From: Anniella stebbinsi
Taxonomy: Eukaryota > Chordata > Lepidosauria > Squamata > Anniellidae
DNA length: 64,000 nucleotides
NCBI GenBank assembly: GCA_029215795.1
Contig: JARDYH010000001.1
Coordinates: 116,896,533-116,960,532 of the forward strand
Direction: 5' to 3'
How positions within the stretch are numbered: position 1 is the first letter of the stretch; each line of letters starts with the position of its first letter. Position numbers and translations under genes: made by a program. Shown one piece after another: positions 23,474 through 37,800 of the stretch. The notes under the pieces were generated by a model. That model was given only the letters and a program-made list of their open reading frames with translations. It ran no database searches and had not been told where the DNA came from.

Positions 23474-26400
23474 ATCCATAGAAGTCTGTTTTGGATTAAA
23501 AATGGGCTCTTGAGCACACAGCCATAGAAGGAACATGAGGCACCTTTCAGTACATCTACGAGGCAACTGACAGCCAATCATTTTTAAATTATAAGGGATA
23601 AATCCCTCTTCCACTCATGCTGCACTAAAGATTAGTTCGGGGGGAAAAATACTCTTATCCCATTGTGGTGAGCAAGGCTGAAAGGATATCATAAATCCTA
23701 AATGGATTCCCTCCGTGACGAATGTATACAGGAAAGCAGGTGATTGCTGCTCTCCTAGCCCCTATAATTACATTTGCTGGGTAGTAGTCCTTATATATTT
23801 TTTTATAAGCATAGAACTATTACTTTGTGGTGTGAAATGTTACAGGTATCCAGACAAACTGTGAATTACCAGAGCTGATAATCTGGCCACAGCAAGATGG
23901 AAAAGAAAGGCTCCCTGTGCTTCCAGATTGTAAACTACTGAAAAAGAAGGGGTGGGTTGGGGAATCAAAGAGCAAAAAACTAAAAAAGGGGGTATTTGTA
24001 AATGCTGCTTTTTTTCAGGGTAATTTAAGTCTACACAATTGCTGTCTTGAAATTGTGAATCATGGTGAGGAGGGGGAAGTACTGTATGAGCCTTATTTAT
24101 AGAGTACAATCAGAGGTGATTTTACAATCCCTTTTGCTTGTACAGCGCTCACCAAGTCATGTTAACACTGGTAATGAAGTAATTATACTACAGAGGACAA
24201 AAAATAGATGCATGCTTTTATTAGGCCTTTGTGTTTTAAAGCTAAAAAGTAAAGTATGCTTTTATAAACAATGTTCCCTTAAAACTGTGCTTGATGACAG
24301 TATAGCGGACATATGCCAAATGCAGAACTATTCCAAATTCTCTTTGGAAGACTTGAGCTCAGCCATCGTTATGTATGAGAAGTGTTTGCACCCTGTTTCT
24401 AGGCCTTTCAGCTTCCAATTATGTGAAGAATTCATGATGTTTACAGCACAGAAGGTACTTTGTGCCCCCATTCTGATTTAGCTGAAAACTAGTAATCAAT
24501 ATTAGCTCTTCAATAAAGGTTTATTTGCACATTGTCAATAAACCAGCCTGTATTAACTAATACGAGTGGCGGATCTTGAAATGTTACACACTGCATTTCT
24601 TTTTTGAATTTGGTCAGTTAATGGACATAAAGAATACAAAAAATGGAACTGTACTTTTATGCATCTGAATAGTATAAAGATGTTTGATTTGAGTGCTTCA
24701 GGTTGCTGAAATAAGCACTCTTTTGTGAAGGTTTCTTGGTTTTGAAGGTCATTCTAAAATAAAATTGTGCAAGAACAGTCAGGATGTTTTTTTCTCACTG
24801 ATGAAATACTGGGACAGTTTATCCAGTTTCTTACAGACTCAAAATGTGTTATGTTATTCCTCATCCTTGCAGCTTTTTCACACCTTACCCATGTAAATTT
24901 TCTCTCATTGTTTGGTATGTGCTGATGATATAAGTTTGCCATTCAAAGTGGAATTTATCTGCTGTGATGCTGAAGTGTTGCTTCATACATTTAAAATCTT
25001 ATCAAGCAGGAAGGAGTTCAATGAAATTAAAGGAATCAGTATTGAGATGTTTTTGTTTTTAAATCCACAGTAATAAACATGACAACCTTTGAATGTCTGA
25101 AGGGAATGTTAAGAATTCCGCTGCCCCTAAAGAAAGGTTAATTATGACATTCTTCTCTTCCTTAAAATAGGAAAAAAAGAGATGAAATACTTCAGGCAAA
25201 GTATTTTCTTACTTCCCTATTAAGTAACATGTCGTCAGCTGTTCAGTAGCATTTGTCATGATTTCATATTGATGCTTTTGCCTTTTTTGAACACAAGTTC
25301 TTGTTGGCACATATTTGTGCTGCCATTGGCAAGGAAATTATAGTAATCAAGTTAAGAGTAGAAGTAGCTTGTTTGAAAGGTATGTGCCACTTTTTAAAAA
25401 ACCAGCGTGACTGCAAAGGGTTTACTTACAACTACTTGCATGCACCCTATCAATTTGGGTGCCATCCATCTTTGCATACTTTCTGGAGTCAGGCAGCATA
25501 ATCAAAATTCCCCTAGGGCCTTTGTATGTGCACACATTTCTGTGCACACGGGGATTTCCTGTTTCATTTTGTGAGTAGGGATTGCCCTACACGTGTGGAT
25601 TGACTTATTGTGTGTGCACAGTATTCTCTGATTCATAGGAGATAACAGGGAAGCCATAAACATACATTATAGTACTCCACTCTGGATCTGTGGAGTTGTT
25701 GTGGAGATTGATTTCCTTTTATTCATATTTTTACCTATGGAGTAGAAGACAATATCAGCTTTTGGTGGGGAAGATAAGATGATAGCTAGAGATCATGTTG
25801 ATTCAAAGAAACTTAATATTAAGATACTGTCACTTCTTGATTGTGCAAAATACTGTTGTACATGTTTACTTGTAAATATCCTTTCAGACTGTAATACTGA
25901 TGATAGCAATGAAATTAATTTTAATTTGTATGAGTTATACATGAGTATTCAGTTTCAAATTCTATTTGGAAGCTATCTGGGAATCTAAAGTGGTTTTAGG
26001 TTATGCCAGAATAAACCCGAATTGCATAAAACCTTCGGTTAATGTGTTAACACCTTGTATCTCTTGACATGCAAAATGCACTGCTATGTATACAACTTTG
26101 GAATGTGCACATCTGAGTGGTGGGATTTTGAGGCCATCATGAATTTTAAAAATGCACTACTTTTTAATAATCGACCTTTCCACTGCCCGTAGTACTTGGA
26201 TAACCTATTTGAATGCTAGATATTCAAGACTATGTCCAGGTTCTCCAAAATACTTGTTTATAAATGCCTATTTTATATTTACTGCAATTAAGATGCTTCC
26301 TTTTCACATATAAAATGCAAAAACCTCTCCAAGTTTTAGTCAATAGAATAGTTTGTGGAAAAAGTCAGAATATAGCAAACCAAAATTAAATCCTGTTCTT

Positions 26401-27365
26401 GGATATATGGTGGAACTATCAAGCTAGCTTGTACACTTAGGAAGGGAGGGGTTAAGAAGGTAAGAGAAAATGTTTTGTGAAATAGATCAAATTGAGAAGT
26501 GTGTTTGTGTGTCTGTGGTATGTATGTATTTTTCCTTACAGCGGATGTGTAAGCAAGTATAATTTTTAAAGAGCTGGTCTCAGTCATGCTACTAAATCAT
26601 GTGTTCTCTCAGTTACTGTATGTTCCAGTTATGTACCTTTTCTTCCTTTCCCCTGCCCTTTTGATTGTAAACTTCCTTAAAATAACTTGGATTTTGACAG
26701 ACTTTGAAATTAGGACAAAGTTTTAAAAATGTTTTAAAGAGAACATGAAAATATTAAATATGCTGATAAATGGGATTGTGACCTTGGATAACACAAGAAA
26801 AAAAATGTAGTGTAGCCTGAAATGTGAAATCAGTTTATAGTATAGTATGACATGGCCAGATGGGCTCTTGGTTCCTCTGTTACCTGCTCAAATGCTGTGG
26901 GCCTACAGAGAGATGAAAATGGGCACAGAAATAAATGCATATTATAGCCAACACTGCCTCTGTGTGCTATATCTGTTTTTTTCAAATAACTCTTCAAATT
27001 TGCCGTCAGTGGGAGGTAGGGGCATCCTTGTTTCTGTTTTTAATTGGAGGTTTTCTTGCTTTTTTATTGCTCAAAGGTTAATAAAGTTTGCAAGACCTTT
27101 GAACAGATTTTTTAAAAATGTGTTCTTATCCATATTTTCTGCGTTATTGAAACCCTCTTGATTTTTACATTATAAAACCATGATCTTTCTGAATCCTGTA
27201 AATAGGGTGTTTCTTACAATCTAGATTGTGTATGCTGTGAATGGAAACTGTTATTGCAAGATGAAATGTGTAAAGGCATTAAGAGGATGTGCATGCATGG
27301 TACCTCCAAATGACATATACTGGAAGCTGCAGTTGCCTAAAAAAAATCAATAAACTAAGGAAACG
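23474..27365 (+). other. TAB3: TAB3 3' untranslated region (probable, two candidate poly(A) signals)
   Basis: The DNA after the TAB3 stop is AT-rich, without convincing coding frames and almost without recognisable transposons, as expected of a long 3' UTR. AATAAA hexamers at 24512-24517 and 27349-27354 are candidate proximal and distal poly(A) signals; another lies near 27080. Long 3' UTRs of several kb are usual for TAB3. The true end needs transcript data. Confidence 0.5.
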
Positions 27366-28579
27366 TAACATCCTGCATTTGTTCTCATATGTAGTAAGAA
27401 ACTTCTTAAATAGTAACTGTTTTGACATCGTGTCATCTTAAAATAGGATCTTTCCCCATAACATACTGCTAGATTGAGTGTGTGCATGTTTGTGTATATA
27501 TCTATATAGTACACACTCTTTTTGGTACATAATCTTTTTGGTGACAATTTTACTAAACCTCATCTTGTTAGGAAAACATGTTTTGCCCTTGTCAGTCTCC
27601 AACGTGAATCCTTGCCAGTCTGTCAAGAGTAAAAATTCACTATCTAGATATCTTGCACAAATGGTGGCTTAATGTTGCTGAAGATTAGAGGTTTTTGGAT
27701 TATGGCTTTAGGTGTTAGAGAACTCTTTGTGCTTATGTCCAATATAGAAATGTTATAGTGGTTCACACCTGATCATGTTTTTAGATGCCAAAATGGCACC
27801 TACATACTACTTGGATTGTCCCACTAAGAATTAATTAGGGCTGCTATACAGGAAAGAGCAGCTTATCGTTTCATAACTATTTTAATATTTTTGCTTTGTA
27901 GTCTTCAGGCTTCCCCATTTCAGTCATGAAGTGCAACTTAACTCAGTAACATTTGCAAAGATGACTCTGGCTATCTCTTCAGCATGGGTGTGAATAAGTG
28001 AGCCATGGGATCCTGCACTCTTTCCCACCAATCTATATCCCTTAGGCATGAATCCCCCCATGCTACGGTTCCCTCTAAAATAGGAATTGAAACCAAGGTT
28101 ATTTAGCATTTGTACCTTAAGATTTTTATCAGATTCAAGACTTAATTTGATCACTTGTATGTTAATATTTGACAGGACTGGGGTAACTTAAGTAATGTTA
28201 ACCCTATCTTGATATTTTATGATTATATGTAATGCAATTATCACCACCAAATTAGTTGTTGCAAAAGTTGTTCGCAATGCAGTAGACGAGGATGAATTTG
28301 AAAAAAGAATTCATCAGTAGCTCTGTGTGTGCATACCATACACAGCATTCTGTGCAGTCTTATAAACAGTGAACTGTTTTCTGTAGTCTTCAGATGTATC
28401 TTAGCCTTAAAAAATGTATTTGTCATGGGGGGAAACTATTTCTGCAGTCATTGCTCCATTTCCCCCCCAATGGTCCTACAGCTGTATTTGTGTAAAAACC
28501 TTGTTCATGCATGAAGGGAAAATTGTTCCAAACCAGTTCATTGGTGAGTATATCCCTGTTATGTGTTCATTCCAGATGT

Positions 28580-28797
28580 TCTGTTTGCATTTACATTTAT
28601 AGTACAGTTCTTTTATTTCACAAAAATAATGAGATACTAGAAAAGGCTTAATTAGAGCTTGATAAAAATGGTAGAAAATACATTGCCTGACTAATGAACA
28701 GAGTTCTAGCCATTTTGCTTCTTCTTCACAGCAGGGGTTACAACATATATGAAGGCTTTTAAAATCCACGTGTTCATTGTTCAAAATGTGGTAGTCA
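28580..28797 (-). other. Probable 3' UTR of the CAP-Gly gene
   Basis: About 200 nt follow the stop before an AATAAA on the - strand (28617-28612). Nothing coding is visible. The gene and TAB3 therefore converge with roughly 1.2 kb between their distal candidate poly(A) sites. Confidence 0.4.
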
Positions 28798-28855
28798 TTA
28801 TTCCCAGGCAATAATGACTTTGCTGAAGTTAACAAAAACTCCTTTGTTAGGTTCA
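28798..28855 (-). CDS. CAP-Gly gene last exon (end of domain and stop)
   Basis: The acceptor TTGTTTTCCAG is followed by TGAACC; the first T completes the Cys codon of the RYFxC motif. The exon encodes EPNKGVFVNFSKVIIAWE and a TAA stop at 28800-28798. The fit to the CAP-Gly C-terminal half (PxxGxFVxxxKV) and the exact phase make this a secure exon. A candidate poly(A) signal (TTTATT on the + strand) lies at 28612-28617. Confidence 0.88.
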
Positions 28856-31800
28856 CTGGAAAACAAATGTTGAAAGTCAGTAAATGTGCACATGGTCTTT
28901 ATGGCATGACTTTTCATGAAATGAAATTAATAACACCAACAACAGGTTACAAACACACTGAAACTAGCATTTGAAACTCAGATACAGACAGCCACAGTGG
29001 GTTAAATGAACAGAAATCTGCTGCTGGACAGTGCTTTCTGTTTGGTTTCTAAAATGTCATGAATAAAGATAAGTGAGGCCCTTTTCTTAGATAGAAAACC
29101 CCGTACTTGGAGGGGATATTTTTGGGCTCTGCTTAGAAAAATAAAAACTGCTGCATATTCCCTGTGCAAAGATGCCATCTGGAAAAATTGTAAAAATATG
29201 GAGCCATGGGAGGCTCTGCAGTTGCATATGCCATATTGTTTGTTAAAAACACTTAAGGTGGGATCCAGATTTATGCTGGATATCAACTATGTTGACAGAA
29301 GTGGACTTCCCTACCTTCTTCACACAGCAGCACCTCAGAAATGCTACATAGAGAGTTGGGAGACCCTGTTGGGTGAGCTGTGTTGAAGGGGGAGGAGGAT
29401 TTGCCCCAAACTAGGCAGAGAGACCTTCTGCAAACAGTCCTTTCTGTTGTGGAAGGTCCCTTCCCACAGAAGGTAGATCCTGGATTCAACCCAAACATTA
29501 TCATCATTATGATTATTCTCCAAATTGTAGTGATTGTGATGAAATTTGATATGGAGAATCTATTGGTGAGGGGCATGCTGCCAGGACATTGGAGAATTAG
29601 ATTTAAATATTGGAGACAGGTGTTTTTTTCTGGATGTTTTCAATCTTTTTTTTAATGATTGGGGAAACATAGTTAAATTCTGTCCAGAGCCATAGGCACA
29701 GCCATTTTCAAAATCAAGTGCTATCCAGGTGTGCCTTTCACTTTCTTCTTGGCAAATTTGTTGTTTAGTTCTGATTTTCAACCCATGTAATTCTCAGTGA
29801 AGATAGGGTGAGATGGTATTCATCCATCACTACAATAATGGCTACCATGCTCTCCAAGGCCTGCAACTTCTCACTTTTGTTCTATAACTTGCTAGTTACT
29901 TTTTTCATAATTTTATTAAAAATATTTTAACAATTCCAGGTTGTGCTACCTGGCTTTTTTCAGTTTAAACATGTACAAAGCAACTAAGTCTCAGTAATTT
30001 CTTCTCCAACTGTCTGTACACACTTAAATACAGCAGTGAAGTACACAGACTCCAAAGTGATGGCAGGGGACAGTATAATAGTAGTAACACACTCTTCCTT
30101 GGAAATAGCAATCTCCTATTCCTAGCTGGCTAGCAGTGTGGGGAAAACGGATATGGCTGGACTGAATGGCTGAGGTTGGGGCAACCTATGAAGGGATAGG
30201 TTGGGGGATGAGCAAGGGGCAGGCATTCCTTCTTTACTGAATTTCTTCCCTATACTGCTCTTTTAAAACAGAACACAACACAGAGGAGCATTAATAGAGG
30301 GATGCACTAAGGAAAGGTTAAGGAGAGGCATATCCCCTTTCATGCCGTTGAAAATTCCCTAGAAATTAGAAGGCAAGAACAGATTAGATTTCCATGCCAG
30401 GAGAAAGAAGAGGGAAGCCATTTAAAAGTTGTTACTATGTAGCCAGAGCTGCTCTAAAGTAAGACTGCATGTCTTGATTAAATTCCATTATATATCGTAT
30501 TTCTTCGATTCTAAGACACACTTTTTCCCCATATAAACGTCTCTAAAAATGGGGTGCGTCTTAGAATTGATAGTGTCTTAGAATCACAGTTTTTGAATTT
30601 TAGATATATTTTAGCTTTTTTTCTTCTTAGAATCAAAGATTTTTTTTCTGTTGGTGGTACTGAAATTAAGGAGTGTCTTACAATTGATGGCGTCTTAGAA
30701 TCGAAGAAATATGGTACCTTCCAACCACCTCATGGGAACTGCAAATGACAATAGGACTTATTTCCAAATTGGCAATGGTAGTGTTGTCTCTATACTTCCA
30801 AAGAGCATACCATGTAATTAATTTCAACATGTAACCAAATTCCTAAAACACTGCATATAACAGTGACACTAGCTTTAGTTTAATCTTCAAACCACTGAGG
30901 ATTGGAACCAAAAGGCCAGAGCAAACTGTGAATGGATGGAGAAGAGGTTGTATGGAAACACAATATGTGAGGTGGTACAATATCTTTGTTACTTATATGG
31001 CATGCAAAATAAATCAGAAGGCAACTTAAAAATTCATGATTTTTGGAACATAAAGTGAAATTGACAAAGCCATAGTAACCATAATTGGACCAGTTTTACA
31101 CAGAAAGCACCAGGAAGAATAGAAAGATGGCAATCTTTATGGGACCAACACAGCAAAAGCAATCAAAACTAAGGTAGAATAATATGTCAATTGTTACCTT
31201 AACACAGGACTGTATAATAACAGTATTTCTTACAAAGCAGTCTGATCTCACTGTTTTTTTAAGTTCAAGGATTAGTTAAGGTGATTGCTCTGGCTAAGAG
31301 ATTTGTAACTATAGATTTAAATGGCCATAATTATCAGTGGCTTGGATACCTTTACAAATAGGTACTGTGTTTACAGAACCACTTAGAATTGTAGTATCTA
31401 TAAGCTCAAGCTTTGTTTTCTCTTGTGAAGCTCATTGCAATTTTGTTCTTTGGAATTTTCATAACTTTTATAAGAAAGAACCTATTGGTTAGAGGTTAAA
31501 GTGGGCAGGAACAGACATGTATGGAATGAGTGGAATACCAGCAAAACATAAAATTCTGGGAATTATTTTTTACTCGCATTCATTGCAAAGCATAGCACCA
31601 GTGAAACGTGGGAGTTTGAGCAAACATTATTAGTTTTTAGTAAAGCATTTATGCATATACTGCTCTATTAGAGCAATACTTTTAGAATGTTTGAAAACAA
31701 GACATTAATGTTTTATCACTCTGAATAAGGAGTTCAAGGCATAGTTACTGTTCGATAAAGTTGAAAGAAAATCATGAAATTCAAGACCCAAGGTGATGAT

Positions 31801-34800
31801 GAGTCATGATTTTCCACTTACTTCACTTTCCCTTTACTTTCAAGTCTAGTTCTTACTGTGATGGGATTTACATTGACATCATTGTTTAATACTGTGCCTT
31901 ATAGGCAATGATTAACTTCTGAGAATCTCTTCAGCGGTAAAGAGTGAAATTCAGTTGTAGTTAACCACTGCTTTTAATATACTTTCCAATTCTAAAGAGC
32001 ATGGCACTAACCTTCATCAATAATGTTTACAGTTATTGATTCATGCTGGTCAATGGTATCTGATTTGGAACTATGGTACTAAGCATTTGTACTAGCATAT
32101 TGATGTAGTGATGCATTTTGTGCAGTGCTTCTACAGCAGTTCATCTGTCATAACCACACAACTGGTGGCATACATATTGTGATGAGTTAGTAGTTGTATA
32201 GGTAAAAAGTTGAACATGATGGTGTCAAGGACTGCAGAATTTGCTTTCTTTCCTTGCTCCTTTCTTTGGAGGGAGCTGGAGGATGAAAAATGGGGGAGTG
32301 TAAAAGTACAATATACCAAACATAAAGTAAAAAATTACCAAAGAAAGTAGCGTGTTCCCTGAAAAGTTCCATCATGCCTTCCCACTTGATCACCTTCCAG
32401 CTCTATTCCAAGGCAGTCCTCTTCTCTTCCGAACAGTGGTCCCAAATACTTGACAGTGCCTTTGCTGATTTTCCCTGTTGGGCGTGAAAATTTCACTAAG
32501 TTTCCAACTTTCAAGTCTGCAACACTTCTGGGTGCAAATGGTCGTCTTGATGGTGCTGTCTTATTCATATGAACCCTTGGGTAAAATAATCATAGAATTT
32601 AATAGCTTTTCTTTGAAAGACAGCAGTCATAACTTTTGTATTCCTGCACAATGTTATTCAGATACATCATAATAACCACAGAAGCAAATGTTTACAAATT
32701 AGACTTATGATGAATCTGTGACTGGATCTCCCAATCTCTTTGTATACAAACAAAATTGGATGGAGCCATGGCACTGGGGTTTAACACTTCCCCTCCCTGT
32801 GCCATTTCCTTGATTTTAAATCCCACCCTGTGGCATTAGCCACACATTGGCCACTACTGTACTTAACTGTGGAGAACCAAAGATTGTGGCTGGGTTGACA
32901 TAGCACGCTACCCCCCCCCCTCAGTGTGGGGGGTTGTTAAACTGTGGGTTGTCACATCTGAATGCAGCATGTTTTTTTCTGGAGGGTTGCTTGTTAACCT
33001 TGCAGTGTGGCTTGTTAACCCTCCTGAACAATCTTTGTGGTTTAAATGGGTTTAACCCAAGTCAGTGAACAAAAGAAAATGTCTGTCCCAATAAGAGCAA
33101 GGGGATTCCTTCCATGTTGGTCAGACAGTTGATTCAACCTGGCCATCAGAATGATGACAATTCTGGTGACAGAAAAGGTTCCCAGTGGGGTTAGCTGTTG
33201 AACTCAGGTGAATGAGGAATCTGCAACTGCCCTGGCCAAAAACGTGGGGCACAAAGGTGAGAAATGGGAAACCTAAAAAAAATAGATATTCCCTGCTGTT
33301 GAAAACATCTGGAGGGACCCAGATTGGGGAAGGCTACTCTAAGAAGATACAGAGGCTGAATTTGGACAACATGATAGTCAGTGGTGGGGTAATAATTAAC
33401 TTTACAGTTGTTCATCTAGGGGGTACTCCCCACACAACATGGTAATAAATAATCAACCATGGTGTGGATTAGGATCAGCGCTGAGTTGACTATGGCAGCA
33501 TTCGGACGACATGATAGTCAATACAACTGATGATTGTTTCCCACCCCCACTCCCCCAGTTGCTATTAATTTTGTCCGAATTCAGCCATAGAGTTGCCCTC
33601 CAGTGCTTAAGTCATACTTTCTTTAGACATTATAGTGAAGACTGATATTTTTCCAGACTTCCTATCCTCAGAGAATCCTATCAACGTTGTTTTATCTGCT
33701 TTGAAGTCTCTATGTATTGCCAAGGGTAAGTTTTAGGATGCCTCCTCATTGTACATGAGACATTGTTCATGTCTTTAGTGTGTCCTAGATAATATTCAAC
33801 TCTCATGTTGTGCTTTGCAAAAGGTTGGTAATGGTGGATGTTGATCAAGTTGCATTTCTGGGAAATTTGGCCATTACTGATCTTCTAATTGTGGAATATT
33901 TGCTAAACTTCTGAGGAACTCAGACTGGAAGTGCTCCTAGGCTAGCATTGCTCCTTGAAAACCAGGTTGCTGCTGTGGCCAGGCTTGCTTTCACACAGAT
34001 GAGGCTGGTGCTCTGTACCCTTTGGTGATAAGATTACTACAATGTGTTCTGTAAGAAGCTGCCTTCTGAAAAGTGCCTGGAAACTTCAGCTGGTACACAA
34101 AGGAGCAAGACTGCTGACAGGAGTGCACCTTTCATACCACATAACACCAATGCTGCACCAGCTCCACTGGTTTCCAGTTAGTTTCTGAGCCCTATTACAG
34201 TATTGGTTTTGACCATTTAAAGCAGGGGTGGGCACTTTTCCGTTGAGGGCCTCATTCTGTTGTAGTAATCTGGTGGGGTGGGGGGCTGGATGACAGCCAT
34301 GAGCAAGGCTGAAACCAGCAGTGGGTGGGCCAACCCTTTTCTTTTTCTAGCACTCTTTTTCTCAGTCTTTCTAAAACCCCTTTTCTGTCACTTGTCAGAG
34401 GTCTGAACTGATTGCATGCAGAGAGATTTTGAAAGTAGAGGCTGAGGGCGTTTGAAATTAGGTCGTAGGCGGTCCACTTCTGATTTAAATCACTAAACTG
34501 TTTGGGGCTTAGGTAGTTGAAGGACCCCTTTTGCCTAACATAATCTACCTGCATACTTTGATCATCAGCAGAGGCACGGCTTGAGATGTGAGATGTAGAA
34601 GAGTAGGTAGGATCTAGCCTTCTCCGTGTTGGATCTCACCAGTGGAATTCTGTACTGAGACACTCAGTTGTCTTGTTTTGTGACTACTTCTAAGGCAACA
34701 CAGAAAAACCTTTATTCAGGTGAGTGTTTGTTTCGGGTGCATTAGCTAGGTAGTATATAAAATAGTCTGTTGTATCTTTTTATGCTTGCTCCCCTAAGGT

Positions 34801-37800
34801 TTTGAAACTCTCATTTGGTTTTAATGTTTTATCTAAAAGAAACATTCTAGTGTTTGTTTTCAAGAACTGTTAGCTGCCTTGAACTCCCAGCCTGGGATAT
34901 AAAGGTTGAATAAAAATGTTTACAATATTTAAAAACTATTGGTGCAGACAAATATATCTCTTTAGTTGTTGCTGTTGGCAGATATGTCCTGCAGAAGGTT
35001 TTGAAACTCTCTAGGAAACGTAGCTTTGAGTGGAGCAATTCTACTTTGTCTTGGGTATGAATTCCCATTCTAGGAATGTACCACTTTGGAACATATCATG
35101 TAAAGTTTGAAAGGCAACAGCTTGGTGCGTACCAGGGAATTCACAATAGGTTGTATGTATCTCTTGACTAACTATACCTTTTATCTGTTTTAGGATTTCT
35201 TGATTTCCTATAGGCTTTTGGCAATTGCAGGGACTGTACATTCTAGACAAAGAGAGTATATATCTGCTTCAAACTTTGTATGTTTTCTGTATAAAGGGGA
35301 AAAAACATATATAGGGACCAGCAATTGCCATAGAGAAAAGAAGTTAACTTATTACAGCATGTGGCACTCTGCCAAAAAATAAATAAAAATTCCTGGGGGA
35401 AAAGTGGCATCTGTGGTGGCTACGGAGTGGCCAAATTTAGCTTTTTTTGTGGCTATGGAGTGCCAAAAGGGTTAAATTTAGTTTGGAAACAATGTAACGT
35501 AGCACTCTGTAGCAGCTTGCCACTGAAGTTTGGCACAAAACAGCAATTTTGCTTTTTTTCTCAGGCACCCCTTGGACTTGCAGCCTGCTCTGGGGATCAG
35601 GGGGTGGGATGAAAATGGCCTCTGGACATTGCCCACCCTTGTGTTAAAAGGAATATTAAGATAATTATACATTCAGCTTGTCTTTATATTCTAGATCTTC
35701 TCTTGATTCTGACTGAGCAATACAATTGTCAATCAAAGGCCTGTCAGTCGCTCAATCCAATATTAATGTGTAGTTCCCTGTAGCTCTAGTATTACATCTG
35801 CAAGGTGAAACAATCCTAGCTGTCACATCTTAGAACAAACAAAAGATGATGATCAGTCTCATCTAATGTGCTGGCTGTGATCTGTACTACAAAACTGGAA
35901 CAAAGTGGAACTCAGAACTGGTTCTTGAGCTTGTGATAAAATCCAGCACAGCAGTCATGTCTTGACGCTTTCCAGCAGCTTTAGCTAAAGTGACTCTAGC
36001 TCTGTGCATTCATATAGTCAGCACTAAGACTGTATACTAAAGTAGTGGGCTATTTTCTTTAAATATGACTTTAAATACTACTGGTGTAAGCCTGACTGTG
36101 CAGTTTCATTTGCAAATAGCTAAGACAAAATCTGAACAGTTGAGTAACCAGGATTGCAAGTCTGTTGAAAGCGATGTCAAATTCATTATTTTTCTTATCC
36201 GTGCAGTTTCTAAACCTTTTTCTTTGCAGCAGAAAATTATACTTACAACACAAACCTAGTCATGGCTACTCAGATGCAAGTCCCATTCAGGTCAGTAGAA
36301 CTTATTCTCATGTGTGTTTATATAAGATTGCAACCTTAATTACTGCATACAATAAAAGCATCTCTATTATAAGCAACTGATTAACACTTTAATCCTTCCC
36401 CTAAGGCTTTGGGGGGACACAACCTTTTTGGCCCCAAGGGCTGCATCTGCGGTATGCTGGAGGCCTGGGGGCTGCACATGCATGCATGCAAATCACTGAT
36501 CAGAGATTTTTAAAAAATGGGGGGTTCTTACTTAGTGCTGAAGAAAGCCTCCTCCCTCCACCAGTGATCCCAGACTGGATCGCTGTCCCAGTCCAGCTAA
36601 TAGCAGTGGAATTTTCTGATCAGCTGGGCTACAGGGGAAAGTGAACAGCAGTTGCATAACCCACAGCAGAGGGGTGCATGTGGGTTGCAGGTTCTGTAAA
36701 AGGGTTAAACGAGACCTGTAGAATGCATTGCCTATTCCCAGGTCTTGGATATAAGAATTAAGGGCCTCTTGATAACTGCACCACCTCCACCCTAGCAGGA
36801 ACACCAGCAAGAGTCAATAAGCCTGGCCCCAACTGGATGCAAGTACCTGTTAACAACTTGCCTTGTTGAGCATTGCCAAAAGTGATCTCCCTCCACTCCA
36901 CTTATATGTCTTGTCTTTTCAGTTTGTAAGTTGATGGGCAAGGCTATATCTTATATTCATTTATTCAGAGTTCCTGCCACCAGCATTACATATTGAACTT
37001 AAATAGCTGCTTTGGGAGACAAAGTTTAAATGAAAAGCAGGGAAACATAATCAGCAGTTGCCTTACATTGAGTTGGAACAGTAGTACATCTAACTGTCTA
37101 CTTTGTCTGACAATGGCTCTGCAAAATCTTACAGGCATTTCCCAGCTTTGTTACATGTGACCCTGTTTAAATTTAACCCCTGGTGTCTACAGTCTGAAAC
37201 CTTCTATATGTGTTTTTCTGCTCAATCACTGCCCCTCCTGCTCATTTCCAGCCACGTATTCCAAGCCAAACATGGTTGCTACATTAACCTATTTTTCTGG
37301 ACCTCTCTAGACTATGAAAATCAGCGTTTATAAATTGGTTCAATGTGTGAATGCTATGGAGCTTTGAAGGGTGTGGATCATGAATCTGAGGGCTCTGGAC
37401 TAAACGGAATCCGTGCCTGGGATATATGAACACTAAGCTAAAATGGAGCCTGTATTAAGAGACCATACCAGGTGTGTTCAATGTGCATAATGGCTGCTTT
37501 AGCTAAACTGAAAATTAAAGACAACATTCTGGTAAGAAAAGTACTGGAATCTTAGTTGTAGAATAAGTAAATGCTTTTTCATGCAATGTTGCTTAGTAGA
37601 ATCTCATTTTTTTTTCTCTGTTGTACTGAAGCTGTTCACCACATTGTGCTGGCAGAAACTCCAATCCCTCCTTTTTGAGATTATTTCAGATTCTTTTTCA
37701 ATGAGAAATATAGACAGTTTTTTATTGTTATTAATATTGGGGAGGGGAGGTGCCATCTTTTAAACAGATGAATTCTGGATGAATTATATAAATGTTAAAT

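Noticed and set aside
34252..34554. - strand open frame of 100 residues (LTSDRKGVLERLRKRVLEKE)
   Set aside because: It starts inside a hAT-like end and has no splice context; probably transposon-derived.
36390..36810. - strand open frame of about 90 residues with a possible acceptor
   Set aside because: The sequence looks like a repeat and does not connect in phase to the CAP-Gly gene.
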